Shown here: positions 27,455 to 35,745 of the stretch, piece after piece
How the letters are laid out: every line of letters starts with the position of its first letter
Numbering within the stretch: position 1 is the stretch's first letter
DNA from: Fervidobacterium changbaicum
GTDB taxonomy: Bacteria > Thermotogota > Thermotogae > Thermotogales > Fervidobacteriaceae
Assembly (NCBI RefSeq): GCF_004117075.1
Contig: NZ_CP026721.1
Span: 992,001-1,056,000, forward strand
Reading direction: 5' to 3'
DNA: 64,000 nt
Position numbers and translations under genes: made by a program
Notes under the pieces: model-generated
Seen by the model: the letters and a program-made list of their open reading frames with translations, nothing else
Databases searched by the model: none
What the model was told of the DNA's origin: nothing

Positions 27455-29020
27455 TTATTTCTTCTGCTCAATTAACTCCTTGAGCTTTTCTCTTATCATG
27501 TACCTTGTTATCTCTCTCTTAAAAGCTGAAGGAATAACTTCCGTAAACATCGCCTTTACTCTGAGCTCAATCTTTATCATTGGGTCATTCAAGTTTCCGT
27601 TGTTGTTTAGTTGGAATTTCAAAGCGAACTCAGGATTATTAGCCAAGTCTTCACTGATATAAATAAACGGCAGGTTATTGACAATAAGTCTAACATCATC
27701 AATTGTTGGTTCACGTTCTCCTGTAAATAACTTTTTGAAATTCTCGTAGGACTGCTTGTCCTTAAACACCGTGTCCACAAAAGCTTTTCTAATACCGATG
27801 TTGTTATCACGCAAGTCAATGGAATCTTTGTACAATTTTCTGAAATCTAAAGTAACTATCACTTTGTAACTATATTCACTTTTACCTTTGCTGTTTTCAA
27901 AAGTAGTTGTTGCGTCGTTCGTAAACTCAATGACCCCAGCATTCGGTAAAGCTTTGTTGAATTCAACAAGTACATCCTTTACTTTCTGCGGCACGTTTCC
28001 ATTCAGCTTAAACCCACCCAAATCTACAGGCTGATTAAGTGCCTCTTTTGCTATGAAGCATTTTTCACTTCCTGCAGCTTTCACAAAGAGTGTAACTATT
28101 GTTTCTTTTCCATCCTTTCTGAAACCTTTGTCATCTACGATACTTGTGTTGTTCTCAAAATCACCGATTTCAAGGAAACTCATAACAGACCATTTAAGAG
28201 CATCTAACGTCTTGTTGACTCTTGTTATTTTGAACGGTTCCTCCACAAAAATATCTGCCATGTTCAAAAGATCTTTTGGATTTGCAATTGCTGTTAATTT
28301 GCCGAAGTGTTCCTTTATTCCGTCAAAATCTTCTATAAGTATCCCCATAAGGAAATAGTAAAGATTATTCTCAGCTTCATCAATTATAATAGGGCTTTTA
28401 AATTGATTCTGGGAACTTCTCATGACATTTCTCCATGCTTCTACTAATTCCTCTGCTTGAAGTGCTGATTGGTAACTATGATAAAGCGATGAAAGTGCGT
28501 TATAAGCAACGGAAAAATCCCTGAAATCCATGTACAGCTTGTCAGGTTCAGTAATCTCTGGTTTTATCTTCTTTGCAAGCGCAACGATTTTGTCCTTTCT
28601 CTCTCCTTGAATCTCTACTATGTACTTTTGCCTGTCCGGATGTGTGTAAAATCTTCTTGCACCTTCATCAAGGAATTTTTCTATCTTTTCGATGTACGTT
28701 TTGTGTTTTTCTAAAATGTTCAAAATCTCTGACGGATCAAACTCTTCGTCTTCCAAAAGCTTGAAACCATTTAAGCTCTTTGTAAAAGCTTGAAACGTGC
28801 TGGATGGAACAACTTGCTGGAGTTCATCCAATATACTTTCAAGTTCATCGTCCGCAAGTAAATCCGCTACATACCTCGGATCGTTTGGCTCGAGCTTGGT
28901 ACTATCGTTGACAGGTTGATTTGGTAGTGGTTCAGGACCAAAGAGAGTACAGCTTGTCAACAAAGCTATGCCAAGCACAATAAAAACAAGCATACCGACA
29001 AAAGTGAATCTTTTTAGCAT
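27455..29020 (-). CDS. Predicted lipoprotein of unknown function
   Basis: The 521-residue protein starts with a lipoprotein signal peptide; the lipobox is LTSC with the modified Cys at about residue 24, followed by a Pro/Asn-rich linker. The rest looks soluble, mixed alpha/beta with no motif I recognise. Several segments are charged helices (DDELESILDELQQVVPSS, EILNILEKHKTYIEKIEKFL) and there is a beta-rich second half. It is expected to sit on the outer face of the inner membrane or the toga. A consensus promoter lies at 29079-29107. It stands alone, between two terminator/promoter regions. Confidence 0.7.
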   Translation of the reverse strand: MLKRFTFVGMLVFIVLGIALLTSCTLFGPEPLPNQPVNDSTKLEPNDPRYVADLLADDELESILDELQQVVPSSTFQAFTKSLNGFKLLEDEEFDPSEILNILEKHKTYIEKIEKFLDEGARRFYTHPDRQKYIVEIQGERKDKIVALAKKIKPEITEPDKLYMDFRDFSVAYNALSSLYHSYQSALQAEELVEAWRNVMRSSQNQFKSPIIIDEAENNLYYFLMGILIEDFDGIKEHFGKLTAIANPKDLLNMADIFVEEPFKITRVNKTLDALKWSVMSFLEIGDFENNTSIVDDKGFRKDGKETIVTLFVKAAGSEKCFIAKEALNQPVDLGGFKLNGNVPQKVKDVLVEFNKALPNAGVIEFTNDATTTFENSKGKSEYSYKVIVTLDFRKLYKDSIDLRDNNIGIRKAFVDTVFKDKQSYENFKKLFTGEREPTIDDVRLIVNNLPFIYISEDLANNPEFALKFQLNNNGNLNDPMIKIELRVKAMFTEVIPSAFKREITRYMIREKLKELIEQKK

Positions 29021-29078
29021 ACTTGCCCCCCTTCCTGTAAAAGAATAGTTTTCTCTCGCTCATATCTCCTACGAAATT

Positions 29079-29107
29079 ATTGTAACACAGGCTCTATCCA
29101 AAATCAA
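29079..29107 (-). promoter_or_regulatory. Promoter of the lipoprotein gene
   Basis: TTGATT (29102-29107) and TACAAT (29079-29084) on the minus strand are spaced by exactly 17 bases. Confidence 0.65.
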
Positions 29108-29198
29108 GATACTTATCTTATTCAAATTCGCGCTAAATAAAGAATTCGTCCCACATCTTCTCAATCAGAAACCTTAATCCTCGAAAAAGGGAATATTA

Positions 29199-29214
29199 CG
29201 TAACCTATGTTACG
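29199..29214. promoter_or_regulatory. Operator-like palindrome CGTAAC-N4-GTTACG
   Basis: A perfect inverted repeat (CGTAACCTATGTTACG) ends 26 bases before the TATAAT of the hemerythrin/PAS gene, so it covers the edge of the -35 region. The shape is that of a dimeric helix-turn-helix site of the CRP/FNR class. No regulator is encoded next to it. Confidence 0.5.
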
Positions 29215-29240
29215 GACAATACTTCGAACCTTTGATACAG

Positions 29241-29246
29241 TATAAT
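29241..29246 (+). promoter_or_regulatory. -10 box of the DUF438/hemerythrin/PAS gene
   Basis: A consensus TATAAT lies 45 bases before the ATG at 29291. No consensus -35 is present, which fits a promoter that needs an activator bound at the palindrome 29199-29214. Confidence 0.55.
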
Positions 29247-29290
29247 TAGGTAAAACTAATTACGGCGATCTTCATATGGAGGTGTTCGAT

Positions 29291-30610
29291 ATGGCGGAAA
29301 TTTTCAACAAGAGGGAATACTTGAAGAACCTCATCAGGCGAGCGGACCGAAATCCACAAGAAGTTGAGAGACTGAAAAGCGAGATTAAATCAGTTATAAA
29401 AGAACTAAAACCTGTAGAAATCGCTATCGTTGAAAATGAACTCTCAAGAGAAGACGGGATCACTGTCGAAAGAATTAGGGAGATCTGCGACATCCACCTT
29501 GAGCTAATGGAAGAGTTTCTGAACGAAGAACCTCCCGTCGAACCATGGCATCCTGTATTCATCTCAATGAAGGAACACGAGAAAATTCTTGGTATGCTAA
29601 AGCGACTGAAAGATCTTGTTGAATCGGCGGTGAATTCTCCTTCGTTTGAAACGTTCGTAAGTATTTCAAGTGTCGTTAATGAGATGAAAGGTATCGAGCT
29701 TCACTTCCAAAAGCAAGAATACGGTATATTTCCATACGTAGAAAAATACGGTGTCGAACAACCACCAAAAGTTATGTGGTCTGAGCACGATACAATGCGC
29801 TCCATGATTAAGCAAATCACGGAAATCGTCGAAAATCGCGATGTTGAAGCTCTGAAGACGGTTGGTTTAAAGCTCGCAACAGATTTGCTTGAAATGTTTA
29901 TGTTGCATGTTCATAAGGAAAATCACATACTTTTCCCAACCGCTCTTAATCTTGTTAGTGAAGAAGAATTCAAACAAATCCGAAAAACATTCGATGAAAT
30001 CGGATATTGCTGCTACTTTCCTGAACCATTCAAAAGTGAGAGACAAAAAGAGCAAACTAATAAAGTTGAAGAAAACTCTTCGGCCCAACCAATCTCGGAA
30101 AGTTCCACTGGTTCAACGCAAATTGAAAAGTTGCTGAACGCTTATAGGGAATTGAAAAGTTTGCTCGTTCAAATGAGTGTTATCGATGAAAGTGCGGAAA
30201 AGCAAAAGATAAAGCTTCCCTCTGGCGAGTTTGAGATTGAAGAATTACAATACATGCTCAACACTTTGCCTGTCGATATTACTTTTGTTGATAGGAACGA
30301 TCAGGTGAAATATTTCAGTGAAGGAAAAGAGAGGATATTCTTGAGAACACGTGATATAATCGGTAGAAAAGTTCAAAACTGTCATCCTCCAAAAAGCGTG
30401 CACATCGTGGAAAAGATATTGCGGGACTTCAAATCAGGCAAACGTGATCACGCCGATTTTTGGATAAAACTCGGTGACAAGTACGTTTTGATAAGGTACT
30501 TTGCTGTTAGAAACGAAAAGGGAGAATACCTCGGAACCCTTGAAGTAACCCAAGACATCGCCCCGATACAACAAATCACCGGTGAAAAGAGGATATACGA
30601 CGAGGAATGA
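29291..30610 (+). CDS. DUF438 - hemerythrin - PAS domain sensor protein
   Basis: The 439-residue protein starts at ATG 29291 after GGAGGTG. Residues 1-75 form a DUF438 domain (KREYLKNLIRRAD, ERIREICDIHLELMEEF). About 85-230 is a hemerythrin-like HHE four-helix domain with His and Glu ligands in WHPVFISMKEHEKIL, ELHFQKQEYGIFPYVE, MWSEHDTMRSMI and MLHVHKENHILFP. The last 120 residues are a PAS domain opened by LPSGEFEIEELQYMLNTLPV, with FVDRNDQVKYFSE. Hemerythrin-like centres bind oxygen or nitric oxide; in an anaerobe this suggests an oxygen or NO sensor or protector. There is no kinase or output domain. A cupin gene follows after 27 bases. Confidence 0.85.
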   Translation: MAEIFNKREYLKNLIRRADRNPQEVERLKSEIKSVIKELKPVEIAIVENELSREDGITVERIREICDIHLELMEEFLNEEPPVEPWHPVFISMKEHEKILGMLKRLKDLVESAVNSPSFETFVSISSVVNEMKGIELHFQKQEYGIFPYVEKYGVEQPPKVMWSEHDTMRSMIKQITEIVENRDVEALKTVGLKLATDLLEMFMLHVHKENHILFPTALNLVSEEEFKQIRKTFDEIGYCCYFPEPFKSERQKEQTNKVEENSSAQPISESSTGSTQIEKLLNAYRELKSLLVQMSVIDESAEKQKIKLPSGEFEIEELQYMLNTLPVDITFVDRNDQVKYFSEGKERIFLRTRDIIGRKVQNCHPPKSVHIVEKILRDFKSGKRDHADFWIKLGDKYVLIRYFAVRNEKGEYLGTLEVTQDIAPIQQITGEKRIYDEE

Positions 30611-30637
30611 TTATCATATCAAAGGGAGGTAAACGCA

Positions 30638-30943
30638 ATGGTCTACAGAGTATCCGATACCCCGAACTTAATGCAAGGTCCCATCGATGCGCGAAGGTTC
30701 TACGAATCCAAGAAAGCTATTGTCGCACAGATTACACTCCAGCCTGGTGGGAAACTTGAAAAGCACTCTTCAAAGGAATTCGCACTTCTTTTCGTCATAT
30801 TTGGGAAGGTTAGGGTAGAGGTAGGGGATCATTCGTATGAACTCGAACAAGATTCCCTAATCGAATTTCCACAGAATATTTTGCACAGTGTCGAAAACGT
30901 GGGCGACGGAGTGGCGAAGGTGCTGGTGGTCAAGATTAAGTGA
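30638..30943 (+). CDS. Small cupin-domain protein
   Basis: The 101-residue single-domain cupin has motif 1 around LQPGGKLEKHSSKEFALLFVIFGKVRVEVGD and motif 2 around SLIEFPQNILHSVENVG. The metal-ligand set is reduced (one His in motif 1 as KHSSKE, one in motif 2 as ILHSV). It is cytoplasmic, with unknown ligand. It shares a transcript with the hemerythrin/PAS gene, AGGGAGG precedes the ATG, and a terminator follows, so the two are likely a two-gene redox-response unit. Confidence 0.8.
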   Translation: MVYRVSDTPNLMQGPIDARRFYESKKAIVAQITLQPGGKLEKHSSKEFALLFVIFGKVRVEVGDHSYELEQDSLIEFPQNILHSVENVGDGVAKVLVVKIK

Positions 30944-30972
30944 GCATTCTTTTTGACTGAATTTTCTAAATA

Positions 30973-30998
30973 AAAGGTCGGCCGTGCGGCCGACCTTT
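30973..30998. terminator. Bidirectional terminator between cupin and glycerate kinase genes
   Basis: AAAGGTCGGCC and GGCCGACCTTT pair around GTGC, with TGTTTTTT after it on the plus strand and a TTTAT tract on the minus strand. Confidence 0.85.
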
Positions 30999-31005
30999 GT
31001 TTTTT

Positions 31006-32277
31006 CTAACCAACAATCAACACGATCAAATCGTTGACATTCGTGCCTGTTGGACCTGTGATTAGAAGGTCTCCAGCGATCTTGAGTGCGTTGTATGAAT
31101 CGTTGTTTTCTAAGAAGCTTTCAGCGCGGTAGCCAACTTGTTTTATTCTTTGCACCGTTTGACCGTCGACGATTCCCCCAGCAGCATCGGTTGGTCCATC
31201 GGTGCCATCCGTTCCAAAGCTGCAAAGGACAACATCGCTCAAACCATCGATGGAAAGAGCAAAGGAAAGTGCCAATTCCTGATTTCTTCCACCTTTTCCA
31301 GTGCCTTTAACTCTAACGATAGTTTCCCCACCAAGTATCACAGCTGCGGGCTTTCTAACAGGCCTATCATTTTCTTTTATCTCTTTAGCTATCGAACCTA
31401 AGAACCTACCAGCTTCTTTTGCTTCACAATCAAGAACCGTTGTTAAGATAAGCGTGTTGTAACCAAGTTCTTTTGCTACATTTTGAGCAGTGTCGCAAGC
31501 TACTTTCACGCTGCCTATGATGTAAGTTTCTACGTTCGATAATTCTTTTGGCGTTTCCTGTTTAAGTGCGTTTAGAATACTTTCGCTTGTAGTGATCTTG
31601 TACCTTTCCAGCACTTCCAATGCTTGCTGCGAAGTTGTGTTGTCCGGATAAGCAGGACCTGAAGCAATGCTGTCCAACCTATCGCCAAGCACATCGGACA
31701 GAACAAGTGAGATAACTTTCGCAGGATGAACGTGCTGAGCAAACCTTCCACCTTTGACTTTTGAAAGGTGTTTCCGAACGGTATTTATCTCCACTATATT
31801 CGCACCACTTTTTAGCAACGCTTCGTTCAATTTCTGGATATCTTTAAGACTGATACCATCCACTGGCATTTCAAAAAGTGCAGAACCACCGCCTGAAACA
31901 AGAAAGAGCACTACATCGTTCTGTGTTAAATTTTCCGTGAGTTCAAGCGCTCTTTTCGTTGCATTTAAGGTGTTTTCATCAGGTATTGGGTGGCCTGCCT
32001 CATAGATTTCAAAGCCTTCTATATTCCCTTCCGAATGACCGTATTTAGTTATAATTATGCCTCTTTCGATCTCGTCTTTCAAAACTTCCTTTGCGGCCTT
32101 CGCCATTCGCCAAGCTGCTTTTCCAATTGATACCACAATGAGTTTGCCTTTTCTATTTTGGAGTTTTTCGATGTTCTTAGTAAGCCAATCCTTCACCGTA
32201 TTGTCTGGAACTACAGATTTTCTGACTCTTTCAATTATCATCTCAATGTCCGTTCTTAATTTCTGAATTACGATCAA
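31006..32277 (-). CDS. Glycerate 2-kinase (MOFRL family)
   Basis: This enzyme phosphorylates D-glycerate to 2-phosphoglycerate, linking serine or sugar-acid breakdown to glycolysis. The protein has an N-terminal nucleotide-binding domain with VVSIGKAAWRMAKAA, EAGHPIPDE, FLVSGGGSALFEMP and SGPAYPDNTT, and a C-terminal MOFRL domain with ILGGETIVRVKGTGKGGRNQ and CSFGTDGTDGPTDAAGG. It closely resembles the characterised Thermotoga enzyme in plan and size. TTG 32277 (423 residues) is preferred because GAGAGGGG sits eight bases before it; GTG 32286 is too close to that site. Confidence 0.9.
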   Translation of the reverse strand: MIVIQKLRTDIEMIIERVRKSVVPDNTVKDWLTKNIEKLQNRKGKLIVVSIGKAAWRMAKAAKEVLKDEIERGIIITKYGHSEGNIEGFEIYEAGHPIPDENTLNATKRALELTENLTQNDVVLFLVSGGGSALFEMPVDGISLKDIQKLNEALLKSGANIVEINTVRKHLSKVKGGRFAQHVHPAKVISLVLSDVLGDRLDSIASGPAYPDNTTSQQALEVLERYKITTSESILNALKQETPKELSNVETYIIGSVKVACDTAQNVAKELGYNTLILTTVLDCEAKEAGRFLGSIAKEIKENDRPVRKPAAVILGGETIVRVKGTGKGGRNQELALSFALSIDGLSDVVLCSFGTDGTDGPTDAAGGIVDGQTVQRIKQVGYRAESFLENNDSYNALKIAGDLLITGPTGTNVNDLIVLIVG

Positions 32278-32304
32278 CGAATTCACCCCTCTCTAACTAT
32301 TTTT

Positions 32305-32334
32305 ATTATACCGTTATCAATTATCAATTCGCAA
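32305..32334 (-). promoter_or_regulatory. Promoter of the glycerate kinase gene
   Basis: On the minus strand TTGCGA (32329-32334) and TATAAT (32305-32310) are spaced by 18 bases. Confidence 0.6.
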
Positions 32335-32437
32335 TTAAAAGTGCCTGCAGTAATCCTTCAAAACTTGTAGAATTTACTCCTTTGATGTGATAAAATAAAT
32401 CAATAGACAACATTATCTATTCCAGGAGGTATACGGT

Positions 32438-33139
32438 TTGGAAAACTACAGTAATTTAAAAGTTTTTTCGCTTGACACTTCATCACCGCGTGTTGTTGCT
32501 TGCTATTTTGATAGTGAGAAAAAGATAATGATCGAATTAGAAACCAAAGCAAAGCACGGTATCCAGGTATCACAAGTTGTTGAAAAGTTGAAGGAAGTCG
32601 ATTTCAACTCACTTGATGTGATAGGTGTAGGTATTGGACCTGGTGGCTTGACAGGTCTTCGAGTTGGCATATCCTTTGCACTCGGATTGGGAATCGGGAA
32701 GAGATTTGTTCGAATAAGTTCGTTGAAACTTATAGCAATGAACGCACTTGCCTCCAACGGCTATATTGGAGTCGTGAGAAAGGCAAGGGAGGGTTACCTT
32801 TACGCAGGGCTTTACCATGCCGAAAATGGAAAACTGCATACGCTTGTTGAACCCTTTATCGAGTCCATAGATGTGGTAAGGGAAAGATTTAAAAGCTATA
32901 ACCAGCTACTTTTGCTTGGCGATGGTGCGGAATATTTTAAAGACTATGGCATCGTATTTGAACAACCCACGTATTCCCAATACAATTTTCCAAGCGTAAG
33001 AAATCTGTACTTATTAACAATCGAAGAGATAGCCAACGGCAATTTTGTGGATGCTCTACACATCGAACCACTCTATTTACAAAAGAGTATCGCTGAATTG
33101 AATTTCGAAAAAAAGCTAAAACAAATTCAGGAAAAATAA
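32438..33139 (+). CDS. tsaB: tRNA t6A37 threonylcarbamoyl complex subunit TsaB
   Basis: TsaB is the non-catalytic partner of TsaD in the complex that puts the threonylcarbamoyl group on A37 of ANN-decoding tRNAs. The 233-residue ASKHA-fold protein has FSLDTSSPRVVACYF at the start, then KHGIQVSQVVEKL, and the glycine-rich IGVGIGPGGLTGLRVGISFA (canonical GPGSFTGLR). The start is TTG 32438 after AGGAGGT. Other t6A genes are not in this window. mutS follows after 25 bases and is probably co-transcribed. Confidence 0.88.
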   Translation: MENYSNLKVFSLDTSSPRVVACYFDSEKKIMIELETKAKHGIQVSQVVEKLKEVDFNSLDVIGVGIGPGGLTGLRVGISFALGLGIGKRFVRISSLKLIAMNALASNGYIGVVRKAREGYLYAGLYHAENGKLHTLVEPFIESIDVVRERFKSYNQLLLLGDGAEYFKDYGIVFEQPTYSQYNFPSVRNLYLLTIEEIANGNFVDALHIEPLYLQKSIAELNFEKKLKQIQEK

Positions 33140-33164
33140 AAATAACAAGTTTTGAGGTGGTTCA

Positions 33165-35684
33165 ATGGCGTACCATCCGGAAAGCATGGGAAACGTGAAA
33201 AAGCCGGTAAGAGAAGAATCAAATGAAGCGCTATTTTCTAATCTTAAAGATATGAAATTGACACCAATGATGAGGCAGTATCTTGATATAAAGAAGAAAT
33301 ATCAAGATTCCATTCTGCTCTTCAGGCTCGGGGATTTTTACGAAGCCTTCTTCGATGACGCACTTGTTGTATCCAAGGTGCTCAACATCGTTCTCACCAA
33401 ACGTCAGGATGCTCCAATGGCGGGCATCCCATACCATGCGCTCGATAATTACTTGAAGAGACTTGTAGATAGCGGCTACAAGGTTGCTATTTGCGAGCAG
33501 ATGGAAGATCCAGCAACAGCAAAAGGTATTGTGAAACGCGAGGTAACACGTGTAATAACTCCCGGAACAATAATCGAAGATGAGCTTTTGACAACAAGCA
33601 ATAATTACATGGCTTCAGTATATGAAACAAAATCAGGGGAAGTCTACACTGTCCTTGCTGACTCTTCAACCGGTGACGTTGTGGTAAAAAAATTCGACAA
33701 TCTCGAAGAGTTGTTTGACTTTGTTGAAACACACGAGATTTCTCAAATCATCTGTCCGGAAAGTCTTTATCCGAAGATAAAGTCCAGAATTAAAATATTC
33801 GTAGACCGACTCGACGACTGGTACTACACGGGAACAATCGATGCGATCAAGCAGGCCTACGGACTTGCAACGATAGAACACTTCGAGCTCGGTGAAGCAC
33901 ACTACCCGCTCGGTGCAACAATAAAATACCTGAGCTATACTTTGAATAAGCCAGCGAAAATGAAAGTTCCAAGGATACTCGATGAATCAACATACATGAT
34001 TCTTGACTCTACAACAATTGAAAACCTCTCCCTCGTTCCGGGAGAACGAGGTAAGAATCTCTTCGATGTTCTCAATAAGACAAAAACTCCGATGGGTGCA
34101 AGGCTATTAAAGTGGATAATCCTCCATCCACTCAAGGACAAAAAGGCGATAGAAAGAAGGCACGATATGGTAAGTGCCTTCTTTGAAGATTCTCTGCTCA
34201 CAAACGAAATTAGAGAGTATTTAGACGGTGTGTACGACTTGGAACGGATAATCAACAGACTGCAGTACGACAGTGCAAAGCCAAAGGACTTGATAAGCCT
34301 GAAAAACACACTGGAAGTTATCCAACCCATTCGGGAAGCGCTGGAAAGCAACGAAAATTTGATGACGCTCGTTGAACAACTCCCGGATTTGAATATAGTC
34401 AAAGAAAAGATTCAAAGTACAATAAACGATGAGATAGAGGGGGATTTGGGAGAAGGCAAGATCATCCGCGAAGGTGTGTCAAAAGAATTAGATGAATACA
34501 GAGAACTTCTTTATCATTCCAGCGAAAGGCTCAAAGAATTTGAGGAAAGAGAGCGCTTAAGAACGGGAATTCAAAAACTAAAAGTCGGATTCAACAACGT
34601 TTTTGGATATTACATAGAAATTCCAAAAGGGCAAACGAAAAACGCACCGGAAGATTACACAAGACTCCAGACACTTGTCAACGCTGAGCGCTACACAAAT
34701 CCAAAATTGAAAGAGTTCGAGCAAAAGATTTTGGCAGCCAAAGAGCGAGTGGAAGAACTCGAGAAATTGATTTTCAACAACTTGTGCGAAGAACTGAAAA
34801 ACTACGCGCAAGAGCTGAGAAAGACTTCCGAAACGCTTGCATGGATTGATATATATACATCGTTTGCGTACCTCGCCAGGCTTTACAGTTACGTCAGGCC
34901 AATCCTTTCAAACGCAGAATTCGAAATCCTCCAAGGCAGACACCCAGTAGTGGAAAGGTTCGTTGATGAATTCGTTCCTAACGACACGTACATGGACGAT
35001 AAGTTGAGAATGTACATACTCACGGGTCCCAATATGAGTGGTAAGAGCACTTACATAAGGCAAATAGGCCTGATAACCCTGATGTCGCAAATAGGTTCGT
35101 TTGTACCTGCATCATTCGCAAAATTGCCCATCTTTGACCGAATATTCACTCGAATGGGTGCGAGGGACGATATTTCAACCGGCAAAAGTACGTTCTTAAC
35201 GGAAATGAGCGAAGTTGCCTTAATACTTAATAAAGCAACGGAAAAAAGTCTTGTTTTACTCGATGAAGTTGGAAGAGGAACAAGCACGTTTGATGGAATA
35301 AGCATCGCATGGGCGATAAGTGAGTACATATACAATGAACTGAAATGTAAAACCGTCTTTGCTACTCATTTTACAGAATTAACTGAACTTGCCGACATGT
35401 ACCCAGGCATCAAGAACCTGACCATCCAGGTCAAAGAAACAGCCGATGGTGTCATCTTCCTTCACAAAGTGGTGGAAGGTGTGGCTGATAGAAGCTATGG
35501 TATAGAAGTTGCAGCTATCGCCGGTTTACCACAGAGCATCGTTGAAAGAGCAAAGGAGATTCTCGACATCATAGTAGAAAAGAGCGATATAGAAAAGAAA
35601 GTTGGAATACTAAAAGAAGGACAGATGAAGAAAATAAAATCAACGAAAAAAACTGTCCCCGAGGGACAGTTGAGAATGTTCTGA
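33165..35684 (+). CDS. mutS: DNA mismatch repair protein MutS
   Basis: MutS recognises mismatches and small loops. The 839-residue protein has the mismatch-binding domain with KLTPMMRQYLDIKKKYQDSI and LLFRLGDFYEAFFDDA (the Phe-x-Glu wedge is GDFYEAF), the connector, lever and clamp, and the ATPase: Walker A TGPNMSGKST near residue 620, then STFLTEMSE, LVLLDEVGRGTSTFDG and FATHFTEL. The N-terminus carries about 35 extra residues before the usual start; ATG 33165 has a GAGGTGG site, so it is kept. The C-terminal codons form a perfect hairpin (35651-35671). Confidence 0.95.
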   Translation: MAYHPESMGNVKKPVREESNEALFSNLKDMKLTPMMRQYLDIKKKYQDSILLFRLGDFYEAFFDDALVVSKVLNIVLTKRQDAPMAGIPYHALDNYLKRLVDSGYKVAICEQMEDPATAKGIVKREVTRVITPGTIIEDELLTTSNNYMASVYETKSGEVYTVLADSSTGDVVVKKFDNLEELFDFVETHEISQIICPESLYPKIKSRIKIFVDRLDDWYYTGTIDAIKQAYGLATIEHFELGEAHYPLGATIKYLSYTLNKPAKMKVPRILDESTYMILDSTTIENLSLVPGERGKNLFDVLNKTKTPMGARLLKWIILHPLKDKKAIERRHDMVSAFFEDSLLTNEIREYLDGVYDLERIINRLQYDSAKPKDLISLKNTLEVIQPIREALESNENLMTLVEQLPDLNIVKEKIQSTINDEIEGDLGEGKIIREGVSKELDEYRELLYHSSERLKEFEERERLRTGIQKLKVGFNNVFGYYIEIPKGQTKNAPEDYTRLQTLVNAERYTNPKLKEFEQKILAAKERVEELEKLIFNNLCEELKNYAQELRKTSETLAWIDIYTSFAYLARLYSYVRPILSNAEFEILQGRHPVVERFVDEFVPNDTYMDDKLRMYILTGPNMSGKSTYIRQIGLITLMSQIGSFVPASFAKLPIFDRIFTRMGARDDISTGKSTFLTEMSEVALILNKATEKSLVLLDEVGRGTSTFDGISIAWAISEYIYNELKCKTVFATHFTELTELADMYPGIKNLTIQVKETADGVIFLHKVVEGVADRSYGIEVAAIAGLPQSIVERAKEILDIIVEKSDIEKKVGILKEGQMKKIKSTKKTVPEGQLRMF

Positions 35685-35730
35685 GCGATATTCTAATGTC
35701 TTTCTTTGCTCTCCAAAAAGCAGAGCAAAG
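35651..35730. terminator. Two hairpins between mutS and nrdD
   Basis: AACTGTCCC/GGGACAGTT (35651-35671) lies in the last mutS codons, and CTTTGCTCT/AGAGCAAAG (35704-35730) lies in the gap. Neither is followed by a T-run, so termination at this convergent junction is plausible but not textbook. Confidence 0.4.
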
Positions 35731-35745
35731 GGGGATGGGGATTGT

